Positions 8,990 to 16,922 of a DNA stretch of 64,000 nt are shown piece after piece. Made by a program: the position numbers and the translations under genes. The notes under the pieces are model-generated. The model saw only the letters and a program-made list of their open reading frames with translations, was not told the origin of the DNA and did no database searches. Origin of the DNA: Pseudomonas sp. BBP2017 (GTDB lineage Bacteria; Pseudomonadota; Gammaproteobacteria; Pseudomonadales; Pseudomonadaceae); assembly GCF_003024385.1 (NCBI RefSeq), contig NZ_PVZN01000005.1, positions 62,001 through 126,000 of the forward strand. Reading direction: 5' to 3'. The stretch's first letter is position 1, and the number at the start of each line of letters is the position of its first letter.

Positions 8990-10201
8990 ATGTCGCCGTG
9001 GCTGACTGTAGTAGGTATCGGTGAAGACGGCTTCAGTGGCCTGGGCAAGAATGCCCGGCGCGCACTGTTGGGTGCTTCACGGGTGTTTGGCGGCCAGCGC
9101 CAGCTGGATCTGCTGCCGCGCTGCATTCGCGGCGAACGCCTGTTGTGGCCCAGCCCCTTCTCCCTGGCGCCGGTGCTGGCCCTGCGCGGCGAACCGGTGT
9201 GCGTGCTGGCCAGCGGTGACCCGATGTTCTTCGGTGTTGGCGCCAGCCTCGCCCGCCAGCTCGACGCCGATGAAATGAGTGTGTTGCCGATGCCCTCCTC
9301 CTGCGCACTGGCCGCCGCGCGCCTGGGCTGGCCGTTACAGGAGGTGACGACATTGTCGGTAGTGGCCCGGCCTCTCAGCGCCCTCAATGCCCATCTGTAC
9401 AGCGGCGTGCGCCTGCTGGTACTGAGCAATGATGGCAGCAGCCCGGTGGCAATTGTCGCACTGCTGCGTGAACGCGGCTTCGGGCCGAGCCGGGTGCAAG
9501 TCTTCGAGCACCTTGGCGGCAGCACCGAGCGCTGCCTTGAAGGCACTGCCGAGCACTGGCCGCACACCGACATTGCCGACTTGAACCTGATTGCCATCGA
9601 ATGCCTGGCCGCGCCCGATGCGCCGCGTCTGTCGCCCCTGGCCGGGTTACCGGACAGCGCCTTTAAACATGACGGCCAATTGACCAAACGCGATGTCCGC
9701 GCCATCACCCTCGCCCGCCTGGCGCCACAACCGGGTGAGCTGCTCTGGGATGTCGGCGCTGGCAGCGGCTCGATCGGCATCGAATGGATGCGCGCCCATC
9801 CCAGCTGCCGGGCGCTGGCGGTTGAATCCGATGAAGGGCGACAACAACTGATCGAGCACAACCGCGATGCCCTTGGCGTCCCCGGCCTGCAACTGATCCG
9901 TGGCCGTGCACCGCAAGCGCTGGAAGGACTGGAACGTCCCGATGCCATCTTTATCGGTGGTGGCGTCACGCGTGCAGGCGTGCTGCAACACTGCTGGGAG
10001 CAACTGCGTCCGGGTGGCCGCCTGGTGGCCAATGCCGTCACCCTGCAAAGCGAGCTGACCCTGGTTAACTGGCGCGAGCAACATGGCGGTGAACTGACCC
10101 GCATCCATATCGCCCAGGCCCAGCCGCTGGGCGAGTTCGACACCTGGCGCCAGGCCTTGCCGATCACCCTGCTAGAAGCGATCAAACCTGCTGATGCGTG
10201 A
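8990..10201 (+). CDS. cobL: Precorrin-6Y C5,15-methyltransferase (decarboxylating)
   Basis: A 403-residue fusion of a CbiE-type tetrapyrrole methylase (residues about 1-200; [23 protein letters not shown]) and a CbiT-type methyltransferase (about 210-403; [16 protein letters not shown] is the SAM-binding loop). It methylates C5 and C15 and decarboxylates the C12 acetate side chain of precorrin-6B. The Shine-Dalgarno AGGAAAA precedes the ATG. It is first in the rightward operon cobL-cbiD-cobK and overlaps cbiD by 8 bases. Confidence 0.93.
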   Translation: MSPWLTVVGIGEDGFSGLGKNARRALLGASRVFGGQRQLDLLPRCIRGERLLWPSPFSLAPVLALRGEPVCVLASGDPMFFGVGASLARQLDADEMSVLPMPSSCALAAARLGWPLQEVTTLSVVARPLSALNAHLYSGVRLLVLSNDGSSPVAIVALLRERGFGPSRVQVFEHLGGSTERCLEGTAEHWPHTDIADLNLIAIECLAAPDAPRLSPLAGLPDSAFKHDGQLTKRDVRAITLARLAPQPGELLWDVGAGSGSIGIEWMRAHPSCRALAVESDEGRQQLIEHNRDALGVPGLQLIRGRAPQALEGLERPDAIFIGGGVTRAGVLQHCWEQLRPGGRLVANAVTLQSELTLVNWREQHGGELTRIHIAQAQPLGEFDTWRQALPITLLEAIKPADA

Positions 10202-11291
10202 CGAGACCCCGGAACACCCCGCCCCGCTGCGCAGCGGCTTGACCACCGGCAGTTGCGCCACCGCCACCAGTCTTGCGGCGGCTCGCCTGCTGCTGACCGG
10301 TGCACAGCACGACGCCGTGCAGATCACCTTGCCCAAGGGCAAGCAGGTGCAGATGCGCCTGGAGTTCTGTCGCCTGCATGAGGACGGTGCCGAAGCCGGC
10401 ACCCTCAAGGATGCCGGTGACGACCCGGACGTCACCCACGGCGCCCTGCTCTACAGTCGCGTGCGCCTGCAGGCTGAACCCGGCGTGCGCTTTGTCGCCG
10501 GCAAAGGCGTGGGCACCGTGACCCGTCCCGGCCTGGTCCTGGCAGTGGGCGAACCGGCGATCAACCCAGTGCCACGGCGGATGATGACCGAGCACCTGCA
10601 GCGGCTTGCCGATGAGTGCGCGTATAACGGCGGTTTTGAAGTCACGGTAAATGTGCAGGACGGCGAAAGCCTGGCACTGAAAACCATGAATCCACGCCTG
10701 GGCATTCTTGGCGGCCTGTCGATTCTTGGCACCAGCGGCATCGTCCGGCCTTTCTCCTGCTCGGCCTACATCGCCTCGATCCACCAGGGCATCGATGTGG
10801 CGAAAACCAACGGTTACCTGCACATCGCCGCCTGCACCGGCAATGCCAGTGAAGACACCATGCGCCGGGTCTACAACCTGCCGGAAATCGCCTTGATCGA
10901 AATGGGCGACTTCGTTGGCGCGGTGCTCAAGCACCTGCGCAAAGTGCCGGTGGATAAACTCAGCCTGTGCGGCGGCTTCGGCAAAATCAGCAAGCTCGCG
11001 GCCGGACACATGGACCTGCACAGCCGCCACTCCAGCATCGACTTGGCGCAGCTGGCCGAGTGGGCGGCAGCCATCGGCGCCGATAGTGACTTGCAAGCCG
11101 CGATTTGCCAGGCCAACACCAGCCAGCAGGCGCTGGCCATGGCCAGTGCTGCGGGTATCGCGTTAGGCGATGCGGTGTGCGCCCATGCCCTGGCCTTTGC
11201 CCGTAGCGTGGTGCCAGCCCAAGTACAGGTGGAGGTTTTCGCCATCGATCGGCAGGGCGGAATCGTTGGCCATGCAGGGGCCTTTACATGA
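10194..11291 (+). CDS. cbiD: Cobalt-precorrin-5B C1-methyltransferase (CbiD)
   Basis: A 365-residue CbiD protein, with [14 protein letters not shown] near the N-terminus and [20 protein letters not shown] in the middle, both typical of the family. CbiD methylates C1 and releases the C20 fragment as acetaldehyde in the anaerobic route. Many pseudomonads have CbiD where other aerobic producers have CobF. Here it sits in an otherwise oxygen-dependent set (CobG, CobK). It overlaps cobL upstream and cobK downstream (ATGA). Confidence 0.92.
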   Translation: MRDETPEHPAPLRSGLTTGSCATATSLAAARLLLTGAQHDAVQITLPKGKQVQMRLEFCRLHEDGAEAGTLKDAGDDPDVTHGALLYSRVRLQAEPGVRFVAGKGVGTVTRPGLVLAVGEPAINPVPRRMMTEHLQRLADECAYNGGFEVTVNVQDGESLALKTMNPRLGILGGLSILGTSGIVRPFSCSAYIASIHQGIDVAKTNGYLHIAACTGNASEDTMRRVYNLPEIALIEMGDFVGAVLKHLRKVPVDKLSLCGGFGKISKLAAGHMDLHSRHSSIDLAQLAEWAAAIGADSDLQAAICQANTSQQALAMASAAGIALGDAVCAHALAFARSVVPAQVQVEVFAIDRQGGIVGHAGAFT

Positions 11292-12004
11292 AACGTATCC
11301 TGTTGCTCGGCGGCGTCACCGAAGCATTGGCCATCGCCCGTACCTTGAGCCCTGCGCATGTCTACAGCCTGGCCGGGATTGGCCGGGTGCCCAGTGACTT
11401 GCATTGCCAGGTAAGGGTTGGCGGTTTTGGTGGGACCGAGGGCTTGGCGGCCTATCTGCTCGCCGAGAACATCGACCTGTTGATCGACGCCACCCATCCC
11501 TATGCCGCGCAGATCAGCGCCAACGCAGCACGCGCAGCACAGCTCACCGGTACTCCCTGCTGGGCCCTGCGACGACCGGCCTGGCAGGCACAAACAGGAG
11601 ATGACTGGCGCGAAGTGGCTGACTGGGCTGAATTGATCGAAGCGCTGCGACCGTTCCGGCGTCCGCTGTTCACACTTGGTCGTGAGCCCTTGCAGCACCT
11701 GGATGAAATCCCGCCGCAGCAATTCTGGACCTTGCGTGCTCTGGAAGCCTGTCCGGGTAATGAGCGCTGCGAAGTCATCGGCGCACGCGGGCCGTTTCAC
11801 CTCGAAGACGAACGTGCGTTGTTCGAGCGTCGGCAGATTGATGTGTTGATCAGCAAGAACAGTGGTAGCGGTGCTACTGAGCCCAAACTCGAAGTTGCGC
11901 GGGAGCGTGGTCTGCCCGTGCTGGTTTTGAAGCGGCCTGAGTTGCCGGGGGTGGATAGGGAGTTCTTGGGCGTTAATGAAATAGTCGCCGCACTCGGCTT
12001 GTGA
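11288..12004 (+). CDS. cobK: Precorrin-6A reductase
   Basis: A 238-residue CobK/CbiJ protein, the NADPH-dependent reductase of the macrocycle. Visible family features are [17 protein letters not shown] at the N-terminus, [14 protein letters not shown] and [29 protein letters not shown] (split here only for reading) at the C-terminal end. Length is normal. It is the last gene of cobL-cbiD-cobK, starting within the cbiD stop (ATGA at 11288). I see no clear intrinsic terminator after it. Confidence 0.92.
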   Translation: MKRILLLGGVTEALAIARTLSPAHVYSLAGIGRVPSDLHCQVRVGGFGGTEGLAAYLLAENIDLLIDATHPYAAQISANAARAAQLTGTPCWALRRPAWQAQTGDDWREVADWAELIEALRPFRRPLFTLGREPLQHLDEIPPQQFWTLRALEACPGNERCEVIGARGPFHLEDERALFERRQIDVLISKNSGSGATEPKLEVARERGLPVLVLKRPELPGVDREFLGVNEIVAALGL

Positions 12005-12048
12005 CGTACATCAGCAGATACGAACTTGTCTTTTTTTAGGAGGTTTTC

Positions 12049-12135
12049 ATGCATCAAACCTTCGAGTCTGACAATGAATTCCGAGAGTGGCGTAGGGCAT
12101 TTCCGTATCGTTTTCTACTGAGTTTTTGCCTGTAA
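12049..12135 (+). CDS. Possible small protein of 28 residues
   Basis: A short frame (MHQTFESDNEFREW... to FCL) preceded by a perfect Shine-Dalgarno AGGAGG at 12038-12043, five bases before the ATG, just after a run of seven T. Charged first half, hydrophobic second half ending in Cys-Leu. It lies between cobK and the PAAR effector gene, on the same strand as both. It may be a real leader peptide, a small protein, or the remnant of a lost gene; I know no homologue. Confidence 0.35.
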   Translation: MHQTFESDNEFREWRRAFPYRFLLSFCL

Positions 12136-12180
12136 ATGCCGTGCTAGGTTCCGGGCTCCACTTGCTCAAGGAATCAGTGC

Positions 12181-13605
12181 ATGGCCTACCGTATGAACAT
12201 GAATGGTCGTGGCGCCGGGTTGCATGGCGACCAGACCACGACCGGGGCCACCTGCCTCAGCAGTCAGACCTCTCACACCCAGGACCGGGTCCCTCACCTG
12301 CGCCTCGGGGACAGCACCACGCCCTGTCCACAATGTGGCCAGGGCGGGCAAATTGCCGAAGGTTATGACGGCTGGACCATTGACGGTCTGGCAATTGCCG
12401 TTGACGGTGTGCAGATCAATTGCGGCTGCCCGCCCGGCAGCAACCGGCTGATAGCGCCCTTGTACGGCGGGGGAGTCACCGCTGCGCCGACAACCACCGG
12501 CTTTTCCGAACCGGCTCGCCCGGTCGGCCGTTCACCTTCGTCGATGCCCACGTCCAGTTTCGCTTCCACGACTTCCCAGCCGGTGGTGGCTGCCGCACCG
12601 GGCACGCTGGAACCTGGCTTCTATGTAGTGCCGCGCAGCATGTCTGGCCAGCAAGTGCTGATTGAGCTGGGCGGCGAAAGCCGCTACCTGTCGGCTCGGC
12701 TGCACCGGCTTAATCCGACTTTTGCCCAAGGCTACAAGGCGGGTGAGCTGTTCGTCATCGGCGATCCGAACAACGGCACGGCCTGCACGCGGGAGGAGGC
12801 CCAGCTGATGGCTGCTGCCGCTCAGGTCCGCGAGGCGCTGGCGCCGCTCAACGAGGACGAGGCTAATTTCATGGTCCGCTACCAAGGTGAGATTGCCGGG
12901 TTGCTCAGTGGTGCGAGCCAGTCGATGGGGGTTGGCAAGGACATGCTTGGCCAAGGGTTGCGCCAGGTCGAAGGCAGCTTACGCGCGGTTGAGCAGTTGC
13001 ACCAACGCATGTTCAGCACTTACGGGCACCTGAAGAGCCCGGAGTTCCTCGCCTCACGTCAGCAACTGTACCGCCAGATTGATGCTCAGTTGAAGAGTGC
13101 GTTTCTCAACAAGCAGTTGAATCTGGGGAGTTACGACACCCTGCGCCGCGATTTGGGGATCTCAACCAAAAGTCTGGTGCACCACTGGAGTCGCGCTGGT
13201 GCGCCGGGTGAGATTCCGGGTTATGCCACGCATCTGGACCAAGTGGCCAAGACGGCGAAGTACCTTAAATACGGGGGATATGTCGGTATTGCGCTAGGTG
13301 GCGGTGCTTCTGTGCTCAAGGTGCAGGAGGTATGTCGGGCAGGAGAGACGGAGGAATGTAAAAAGCTGCGGTTTACTGAAGCAGGGAGTTTCTCTGGAGG
13401 ATTAGGTGGTGGAATGGCTGGTGCCTACTTGGGAGGGAAGACAGCCATGGCCACATGCGGTGTCGCCGCTGCGGCTGCCGGTGTGGTCGGAATAGCCGTT
13501 TGTGGAATTGTACTGGTTGGTGGTGGTTCGCTAATTGGTGGTGTCGGAATGGGCAAGACTGGGGAGGTCATGGGTGAGGAACTTTACAACTGGACTGAGC
13601 AATGA
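12181..13605 (+). CDS. PAAR-domain type VI secretion effector with glycine-zipper C-terminal region
   Basis: A 474-residue protein. Residues about 10-100 look like a PAAR domain, the zinc-binding cap of the VgrG spike (repeated hairpins, LRLGDSTTPCPQCG, DGWTIDGLAIAVDGVQINCG). A Ser/Pro/Thr-rich linker follows, then a helical middle (about 195-360). The C-terminal part (about 365-460) is built of Gly/Ala-rich apolar stretches (GGYVGIALGGG, GGLGGGMAGAYLGG, AAAAAGVVGIAVCGIVLVGGG), suggesting membrane insertion. AAGGA precedes the ATG. It overlaps by ATGA a small membrane protein that is the likely immunity factor. There is no vgrG, hcp or tss gene nearby, so it must use a spike encoded elsewhere. 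The toxic activity is inferred. Confidence 0.75.
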   Translation: MAYRMNMNGRGAGLHGDQTTTGATCLSSQTSHTQDRVPHLRLGDSTTPCPQCGQGGQIAEGYDGWTIDGLAIAVDGVQINCGCPPGSNRLIAPLYGGGVTAAPTTTGFSEPARPVGRSPSSMPTSSFASTTSQPVVAAAPGTLEPGFYVVPRSMSGQQVLIELGGESRYLSARLHRLNPTFAQGYKAGELFVIGDPNNGTACTREEAQLMAAAAQVREALAPLNEDEANFMVRYQGEIAGLLSGASQSMGVGKDMLGQGLRQVEGSLRAVEQLHQRMFSTYGHLKSPEFLASRQQLYRQIDAQLKSAFLNKQLNLGSYDTLRRDLGISTKSLVHHWSRAGAPGEIPGYATHLDQVAKTAKYLKYGGYVGIALGGGASVLKVQEVCRAGETEECKKLRFTEAGSFSGGLGGGMAGAYLGGKTAMATCGVAAAAAGVVGIAVCGIVLVGGGSLIGGVGMGKTGEVMGEELYNWTEQ

Positions 13606-14009
13606 CTCCTGAGTTCTATTTTTCATGGCATCCAGGACTACGGTTCGCCTTCTTATTCACTCCATTCGCTATCGCTATGATTGGTGTGGCCATGGAAACC
13701 TACATCGCCCATAGTCGTGACTTCGATACGATTATTGCAAGCCTTCCAAATAGTCTCTGGCTCAAACAGCAGTTACCTTTCTGGGGGACGACACGCTTGA
13801 AATCACGCTGTTATTTGCTCGGTACAATCAGCGGCGCGATGCTCTATCCAAAGCTATGTGTTCGACTAGGAATGATGGATGCAGAAGACCTGCGCAACTT
13901 TCCACAGAGGCTGCGGCGCCGGCTACTGGTAACTTCCTGGCTGATGATCATCGGGTGTGCCTGGCTTGCGATAGGTTATGCCTCGATCAAGCTATCCACA
14001 CCAAGCTGA
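13602..14009 (+). CDS. Putative membrane immunity protein for the PAAR effector
   Basis: A 135-residue protein with about three hydrophobic segments (near residues 12-32, 68-88 and 106-128), so an inner-membrane protein. The ATGA overlap with the effector gene, its small size and its membrane location fit an immunity protein against a membrane-active toxin. I recognise no named family. Base composition is visibly more AT-rich than the flanking core genes, as is the 3' end of the effector gene, consistent with horizontal exchange of toxin-tip/immunity modules. A strong terminator follows. Confidence 0.65.
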   Translation: MTPEFYFSWHPGLRFAFLFTPFAIAMIGVAMETYIAHSRDFDTIIASLPNSLWLKQQLPFWGTTRLKSRCYLLGTISGAMLYPKLCVRLGMMDAEDLRNFPQRLRRRLLVTSWLMIIGCAWLAIGYASIKLSTPS

Positions 14010-14021
14010 GCTAGAGGCCAT

Positions 14022-14052
14022 AAAAAGGCGAGCCCATGGACTCGCCTTTTTT
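14022..14052 (+). terminator. Bidirectional intrinsic terminator
   Basis: AAAAAGGCGAG, an 8-nt loop, then CTCGCC and six T. The A run before the stem makes it work on both strands, serving the effector/immunity pair on the plus strand and the DUF3077-type pair on the minus strand. Confidence 0.85.
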
Positions 14053-14104
14053 CCGCCTGCGCCGGTAGCAAATTCCAGCAGATGCGTGGAAGCCACACAT
14101 CCAA

Positions 14105-14392
14105 TCAAGGCATTACGGTAGGCCTCTGTCGGCCAAGTTCAACGTCATCGATAAGCGCCTTGGCAAACCCACTCAAGTAGTAAGCTGCCCAGAGACAGTC
14201 GCCGTCTTCTTCCAGAACACCTGACAAAATCAGCTTGTGCGCGCACTTCAACACTATCGATGTCTGCTCCAGCGCATAGTCGCAGGGGATGCCAGGCGCT
14301 ACCGTAAAAAGGTCCATAGGTGGTTTTTTGCTGCTGATGAACCCTGCGACACCCAGTGTCTTGCCCACCTTGGCTTGCTCATCCTCACTCAT
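14105..14392 (-). CDS. DUF3077 family protein
   Basis: A 95-residue soluble protein with the DUF3077 pattern FTVAPGIPCDYALEQTSIVL followed by a helical region (YYLSGFAKALIDDV). DUF3077 proteins are small, common in Pseudomonas, often multi-copy, and have no assigned function. It overlaps the upstream gene by ATGA, so the two are translationally coupled. The pair sits next to the effector/immunity pair in the accessory patch, facing it across a shared terminator. Confidence 0.7.
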   Translation of the reverse strand: MSEDEQAKVGKTLGVAGFISSKKPPMDLFTVAPGIPCDYALEQTSIVLKCAHKLILSGVLEEDGDCLWAAYYLSGFAKALIDDVELGRQRPTVMP

Positions 14393-14667
14393 GCTTTCGC
14401 TCCCTGACCGTTACCGGACTCCAGCTGAGTAAGCGCATGCTCGACCAGCGCCCTGGCACATTCCGCCGAATGCAGCACATTCACCAGAATGCCCTGGCCG
14501 GGTTCGAGGGCACGGCCCCGACAGTATTCGTCGGTGGTCTCGGAAATGCCGCGCAGCAGTTCGCTGGCATAGGCCAGTGAATCGAAGGGGTTCAAGTCGC
14601 TGTGGATGCGGAAGTACGGGGTGGTGATGATTTGGTGGGGCGGTGGATCGGGAACTATTTTTTTCAT
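14389..14667 (-). CDS. Small DUF6124/DUF3077-like protein
   Basis: A 92-residue protein, starting MKKIVPDPPP, with a helical C-terminal half (SLAYASELLRGISETTDEY, ILVNVLHSAECARALVEHAL). The layout is that of the DUF6124-type proteins of pseudomonads and resembles its partner downstream: a short proline-rich head, then two helices. Family naming is from memory of similar proteins and is tentative. Its GGAG ribosome binding site is at the end of a leader with several complementary segments, so its translation may be RNA-controlled. Confidence 0.6.
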   Translation of the reverse strand: MKKIVPDPPPHQIITTPYFRIHSDLNPFDSLAYASELLRGISETTDEYCRGRALEPGQGILVNVLHSAECARALVEHALTQLESGNGQGAKA

Positions 14668-14699
14668 GGCGTATCTCCGAGTTCAGTCATGGAGCCGCC

Positions 14700-14842
14700 A
14701 CCATCTCCCTCTCACAGGATAAGGGTGGCAGCCGAACGCGGGGTGAGAGACCGGTGAACATCGGAAAACCGGCCAGACCGAGGCCTGCCCGCGAACGGCT
14801 GCCATAACAGTGCTGCCACGATGATCGTCGGGCTCTCACACC
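14700..14842 (-). ncRNA. Structured leader with interlocking complementary segments, upstream of the DUF6124/DUF3077-like pair
   Basis: On the minus strand, in order: GGTGTGAGAG (14842-14833), TGGCAGCCG (14804-14796), CTCTCACC (14749-14742), CGGCTGCCA (14734-14726) and GTGAGAG (14715-14709). The first and last can each pair with the third, and the second pairs perfectly (9 bp) with the fourth. This order allows alternative hairpins or a pseudoknot. The design recalls the C4-type antisense RNAs of phages P1/P4, but that link is only a suggestion. It ends about 40 bases before the start codon at 14667. The rest of the 14668-15051 gap holds no gene that I can support. Confidence 0.5.
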
Positions 14843-15051
14843 CGGTCGCCAAAAGACGACCTGGGGAAACTAGCCCTGATGCATTTCTCCCACAACAGAG
14901 AAAAGGCGGCAGCACACGTAGGATACGTCCTAAAGCCTCAAATTCTGAAGTTCTCAATGCAGCCCCACCGCTGTTTCAGAATTTTCTGAATGGCTCACCA
15001 GTCACCCACTGCCTTACACTGCCCTCTTCTCCCCTGGAAGATTTCGCCCAT

Positions 15052-15489
15052 ATGGAAATGCAATGGTGGATCTGGCTGGTGTTCGGTTTTGGCCTGATTG
15101 TGCTCGAACTCGTTCTGCCGACCTTCTTCATTCTCTGGTTCGGCATCGGTGCCGTACTGGTATCGATCATCGCCTACCTGGCGCCGAACCTGCAGCTCGA
15201 CATGCAGGTGCTGCTCTGGGTGGTGTTTTCGTCCATCACCACGCTGCTGTGGTTCAAAGTGTTTCGCAAGAAGAAGCCAGACACCCGCTGGACCGCCGAC
15301 AACGTAATTGGCGAAGTCGGCCTGCTCACCGCTACGGTCTCCGAGTTCAACAAGGGCCGTGTGCGCTTCCAGAAACCGATCCTCGGCAACGAGGAATGGA
15401 TCTGCGTCGCCGATGCCGAAATCCCCTCGGGCGAGCGTGTACGCATCACTGCCATCGAAGGCAATACTGCCCGGGTTACCCGGGCCTGA
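15052..15489 (+). CDS. NfeD family membrane protein
   Basis: A 145-residue protein with two N-terminal membrane segments (WWIWLVFGFGLIVLELVLP and the following VLVSIIAYLAP), then a cytoplasmic or periplasmic OB-fold domain (GEVGLLTATVSEFNKGRVR to RVRITAIEGNTARV). This is the short NfeD type that partners with stomatin-like SPFH proteins in membrane quality control, and an SPFH gene follows 23 bases later. The frame is open far upstream, but MEMQWWIW is the natural start; an ATG two codons later is equally possible. Confidence 0.88.
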   Translation: MEMQWWIWLVFGFGLIVLELVLPTFFILWFGIGAVLVSIIAYLAPNLQLDMQVLLWVVFSSITTLLWFKVFRKKKPDTRWTADNVIGEVGLLTATVSEFNKGRVRFQKPILGNEEWICVADAEIPSGERVRITAIEGNTARVTRA

Positions 15490-15512
15490 TCAGCAAAAGG
15501 AAAGCCTGACTC

Positions 15513-16370
15513 ATGACCAGCCTCATCGTCGCCGGTACTATCGCCGCGTTCGTCATCATCACCCTGTTCAAAGGGGTGCGCATCGTGCCCCAGGGCGAGG
15601 AGTGGATCGTCGAGCGTCTGGGCCGCTATCACAGTACCCTCAAGCCCGGCCTGAACATTCTGATTCCGTACATGGATGTGGTCGCCTACCGCCTGCCAAC
15701 CAAGGACATCATCCTCGACGTGCAGCAGCAGGAGATCATCACCAAGGACAACGCGGTGATCGTCGCCAACGCCCTGTGCTTTGCCAAGGTCGTCGATCCG
15801 CAGAAAGCCGCCTACGGAGTGCAGAACTTCGAGTTTGCCGTGACTAGCCTGACCATGACCTCGCTGCGTGCCATTGTCGGCGCCATGGATCTGGACGAAG
15901 CCCTCTCCAGCCGGGAGCAGATCAAGGCCCGTCTGCGCGAAGCGATGTCGGAGCAAACCGAAGACTGGGGCGTGACCGTCCGCTCGGTCGAGATCCAGGA
16001 CATCAAGCCATCGGAAAACATGCAATCGGCCATGGAGCGCCAGGCCGCGGCCGAGCGTGAGCGTAAAGCCGACGTCACCCGTGCCGAAGGGGCCAAGCAG
16101 GCCGCCATTCTCGAAGCCGAAGCACGCCTGCAATCGGCCAGGCTCGATGCCGAAGCGCAAATCAACCTGGCCGAAGCGTCGGCCCGTTCGATCACCCTGG
16201 TGCGCGATGCCGTGGGCAACGAAATCACCCCGGCGATGTACCTGCTGGGCGAGCGCTACATCGGCGCCATGGAAAACCTGGCCGGCAGCGACAACGCCAA
16301 GGTCGTGGTGCTGCCGGCCGACCTGCAGGAAACCGTTCGTGGATTAATGGGCCGCAACAAGGCCGTCTGA
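15513..16370 (+). CDS. SPFH/band 7 stomatin-like protein (QmcA type)
   Basis: A 285-residue membrane-anchored protein: one N-terminal helix (residues about 3-20), the SPFH domain (about 20-180; RIVPQGEEWIVERLGRYH, LKPGLNILIPYMD), and a charged coiled coil (about 175-240, rich in AERERKADVTRAEGAKQ) that drives ring assembly. It resembles E. coli QmcA. It forms an operon with the NfeD gene upstream. SPFH/NfeD pairs assemble membrane microdomains and can regulate proteases such as FtsH; this role is from the family, not from the sequence. Confidence 0.92.
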   Translation: MTSLIVAGTIAAFVIITLFKGVRIVPQGEEWIVERLGRYHSTLKPGLNILIPYMDVVAYRLPTKDIILDVQQQEIITKDNAVIVANALCFAKVVDPQKAAYGVQNFEFAVTSLTMTSLRAIVGAMDLDEALSSREQIKARLREAMSEQTEDWGVTVRSVEIQDIKPSENMQSAMERQAAAERERKADVTRAEGAKQAAILEAEARLQSARLDAEAQINLAEASARSITLVRDAVGNEITPAMYLLGERYIGAMENLAGSDNAKVVVLPADLQETVRGLMGRNKAV

Positions 16371-16433
16371 CCCTCAGTTCCAGTCAACAGCCGGGCCCGT
16401 GCGACACTTCATCGCATGCCTGGCTTTTTTACA

Positions 16434-16462
16434 TATACTTGCAACTCTGGCTAAATAGCCAG
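16434..16462 (+). promoter_or_regulatory. Candidate promoter and palindromic operator of the copper cluster
   Basis: TATACT (16434-16439) could be a -10 element. Seven bases later is a palindrome, CTGGCTA-AA-TAGCCAG (16447-16462), which would overlap the transcription start. This is a good position for a repressor site controlling the DUF2946/PCuAC/OprC genes. I do not recognise the operator as a known Pseudomonas metal-regulator site, and no convincing -35 is visible. Confidence 0.4.
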
Positions 16463-16488
16463 CACTCGAATCCTGAGCGGATCTCTCC

Positions 16489-16875
16489 ATGCCATCACAT
16501 CGGCTTGCCCATGCCTGGATCGCCTGCTTTGCAGTGCTGTTCAATCTGCTGGCCATGCCGTTGTCCACTGCCGCGCCGAAGAGCCAGAGCGAACAGTTGC
16601 TCTGGGGGGCGTTCTGCTCCACTGGCGGCACCAAGCTGATCGCCATTTCCCTGGGCTCGCCTGACGGCAGCCAACAGAACGATGATCATTCGACCATGCA
16701 GCATTGCTGGTGCTGTTCCGGAACCGCGCCGCTATTGGCGCTGCCGGGGCATCCACCGCGTTTGCTGCTGCCTGTCCAGGACTTTGCACGTCCCCAGGTA
16801 CTGCTCAGCGCCAACCAGCCGACGCCACGCCAGCTGTGGCCGGCGCTTAATCCACGTGCCTCCCCTCTAGTCTGA
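16489..16875 (+). CDS. DUF2946 family exported protein, copper-associated (first copy)
   Basis: A 128-residue protein with an N-terminal hydrophobic signal (ACFAVLFNLLAMPLSTAA) and a short Cys/His-rich centre (DDHSTMQHCWCCSG). This is the DUF2946 layout; such genes accompany copper receptors and chaperones in proteobacteria. The HxxxxQHCWCC cluster could bind Cu(I). It is the first gene of a row ending at oprC and the PepSY protein. Exact biochemical role is unknown. Confidence 0.75.
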   Translation: MPSHRLAHAWIACFAVLFNLLAMPLSTAAPKSQSEQLLWGAFCSTGGTKLIAISLGSPDGSQQNDDHSTMQHCWCCSGTAPLLALPGHPPRLLLPVQDFARPQVLLSANQPTPRQLWPALNPRASPLV

Positions 16876-16922
16876 ATTCATTACGCTAACCGTTGCGAAC
16901 CTGAATCGACTGGAGAATCACC

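Noticed and set aside
8923..10305. Long minus-strand open frame opposite cobL
   Set aside because: The product is Arg/Ser/Pro-rich nonsense and cobL is unambiguous on the other strand.
12181..14009. A complete type VI secretion cluster
   Set aside because: Only the PAAR effector and immunity gene are present; no tss, hcp, vgrG or clpV within the window.
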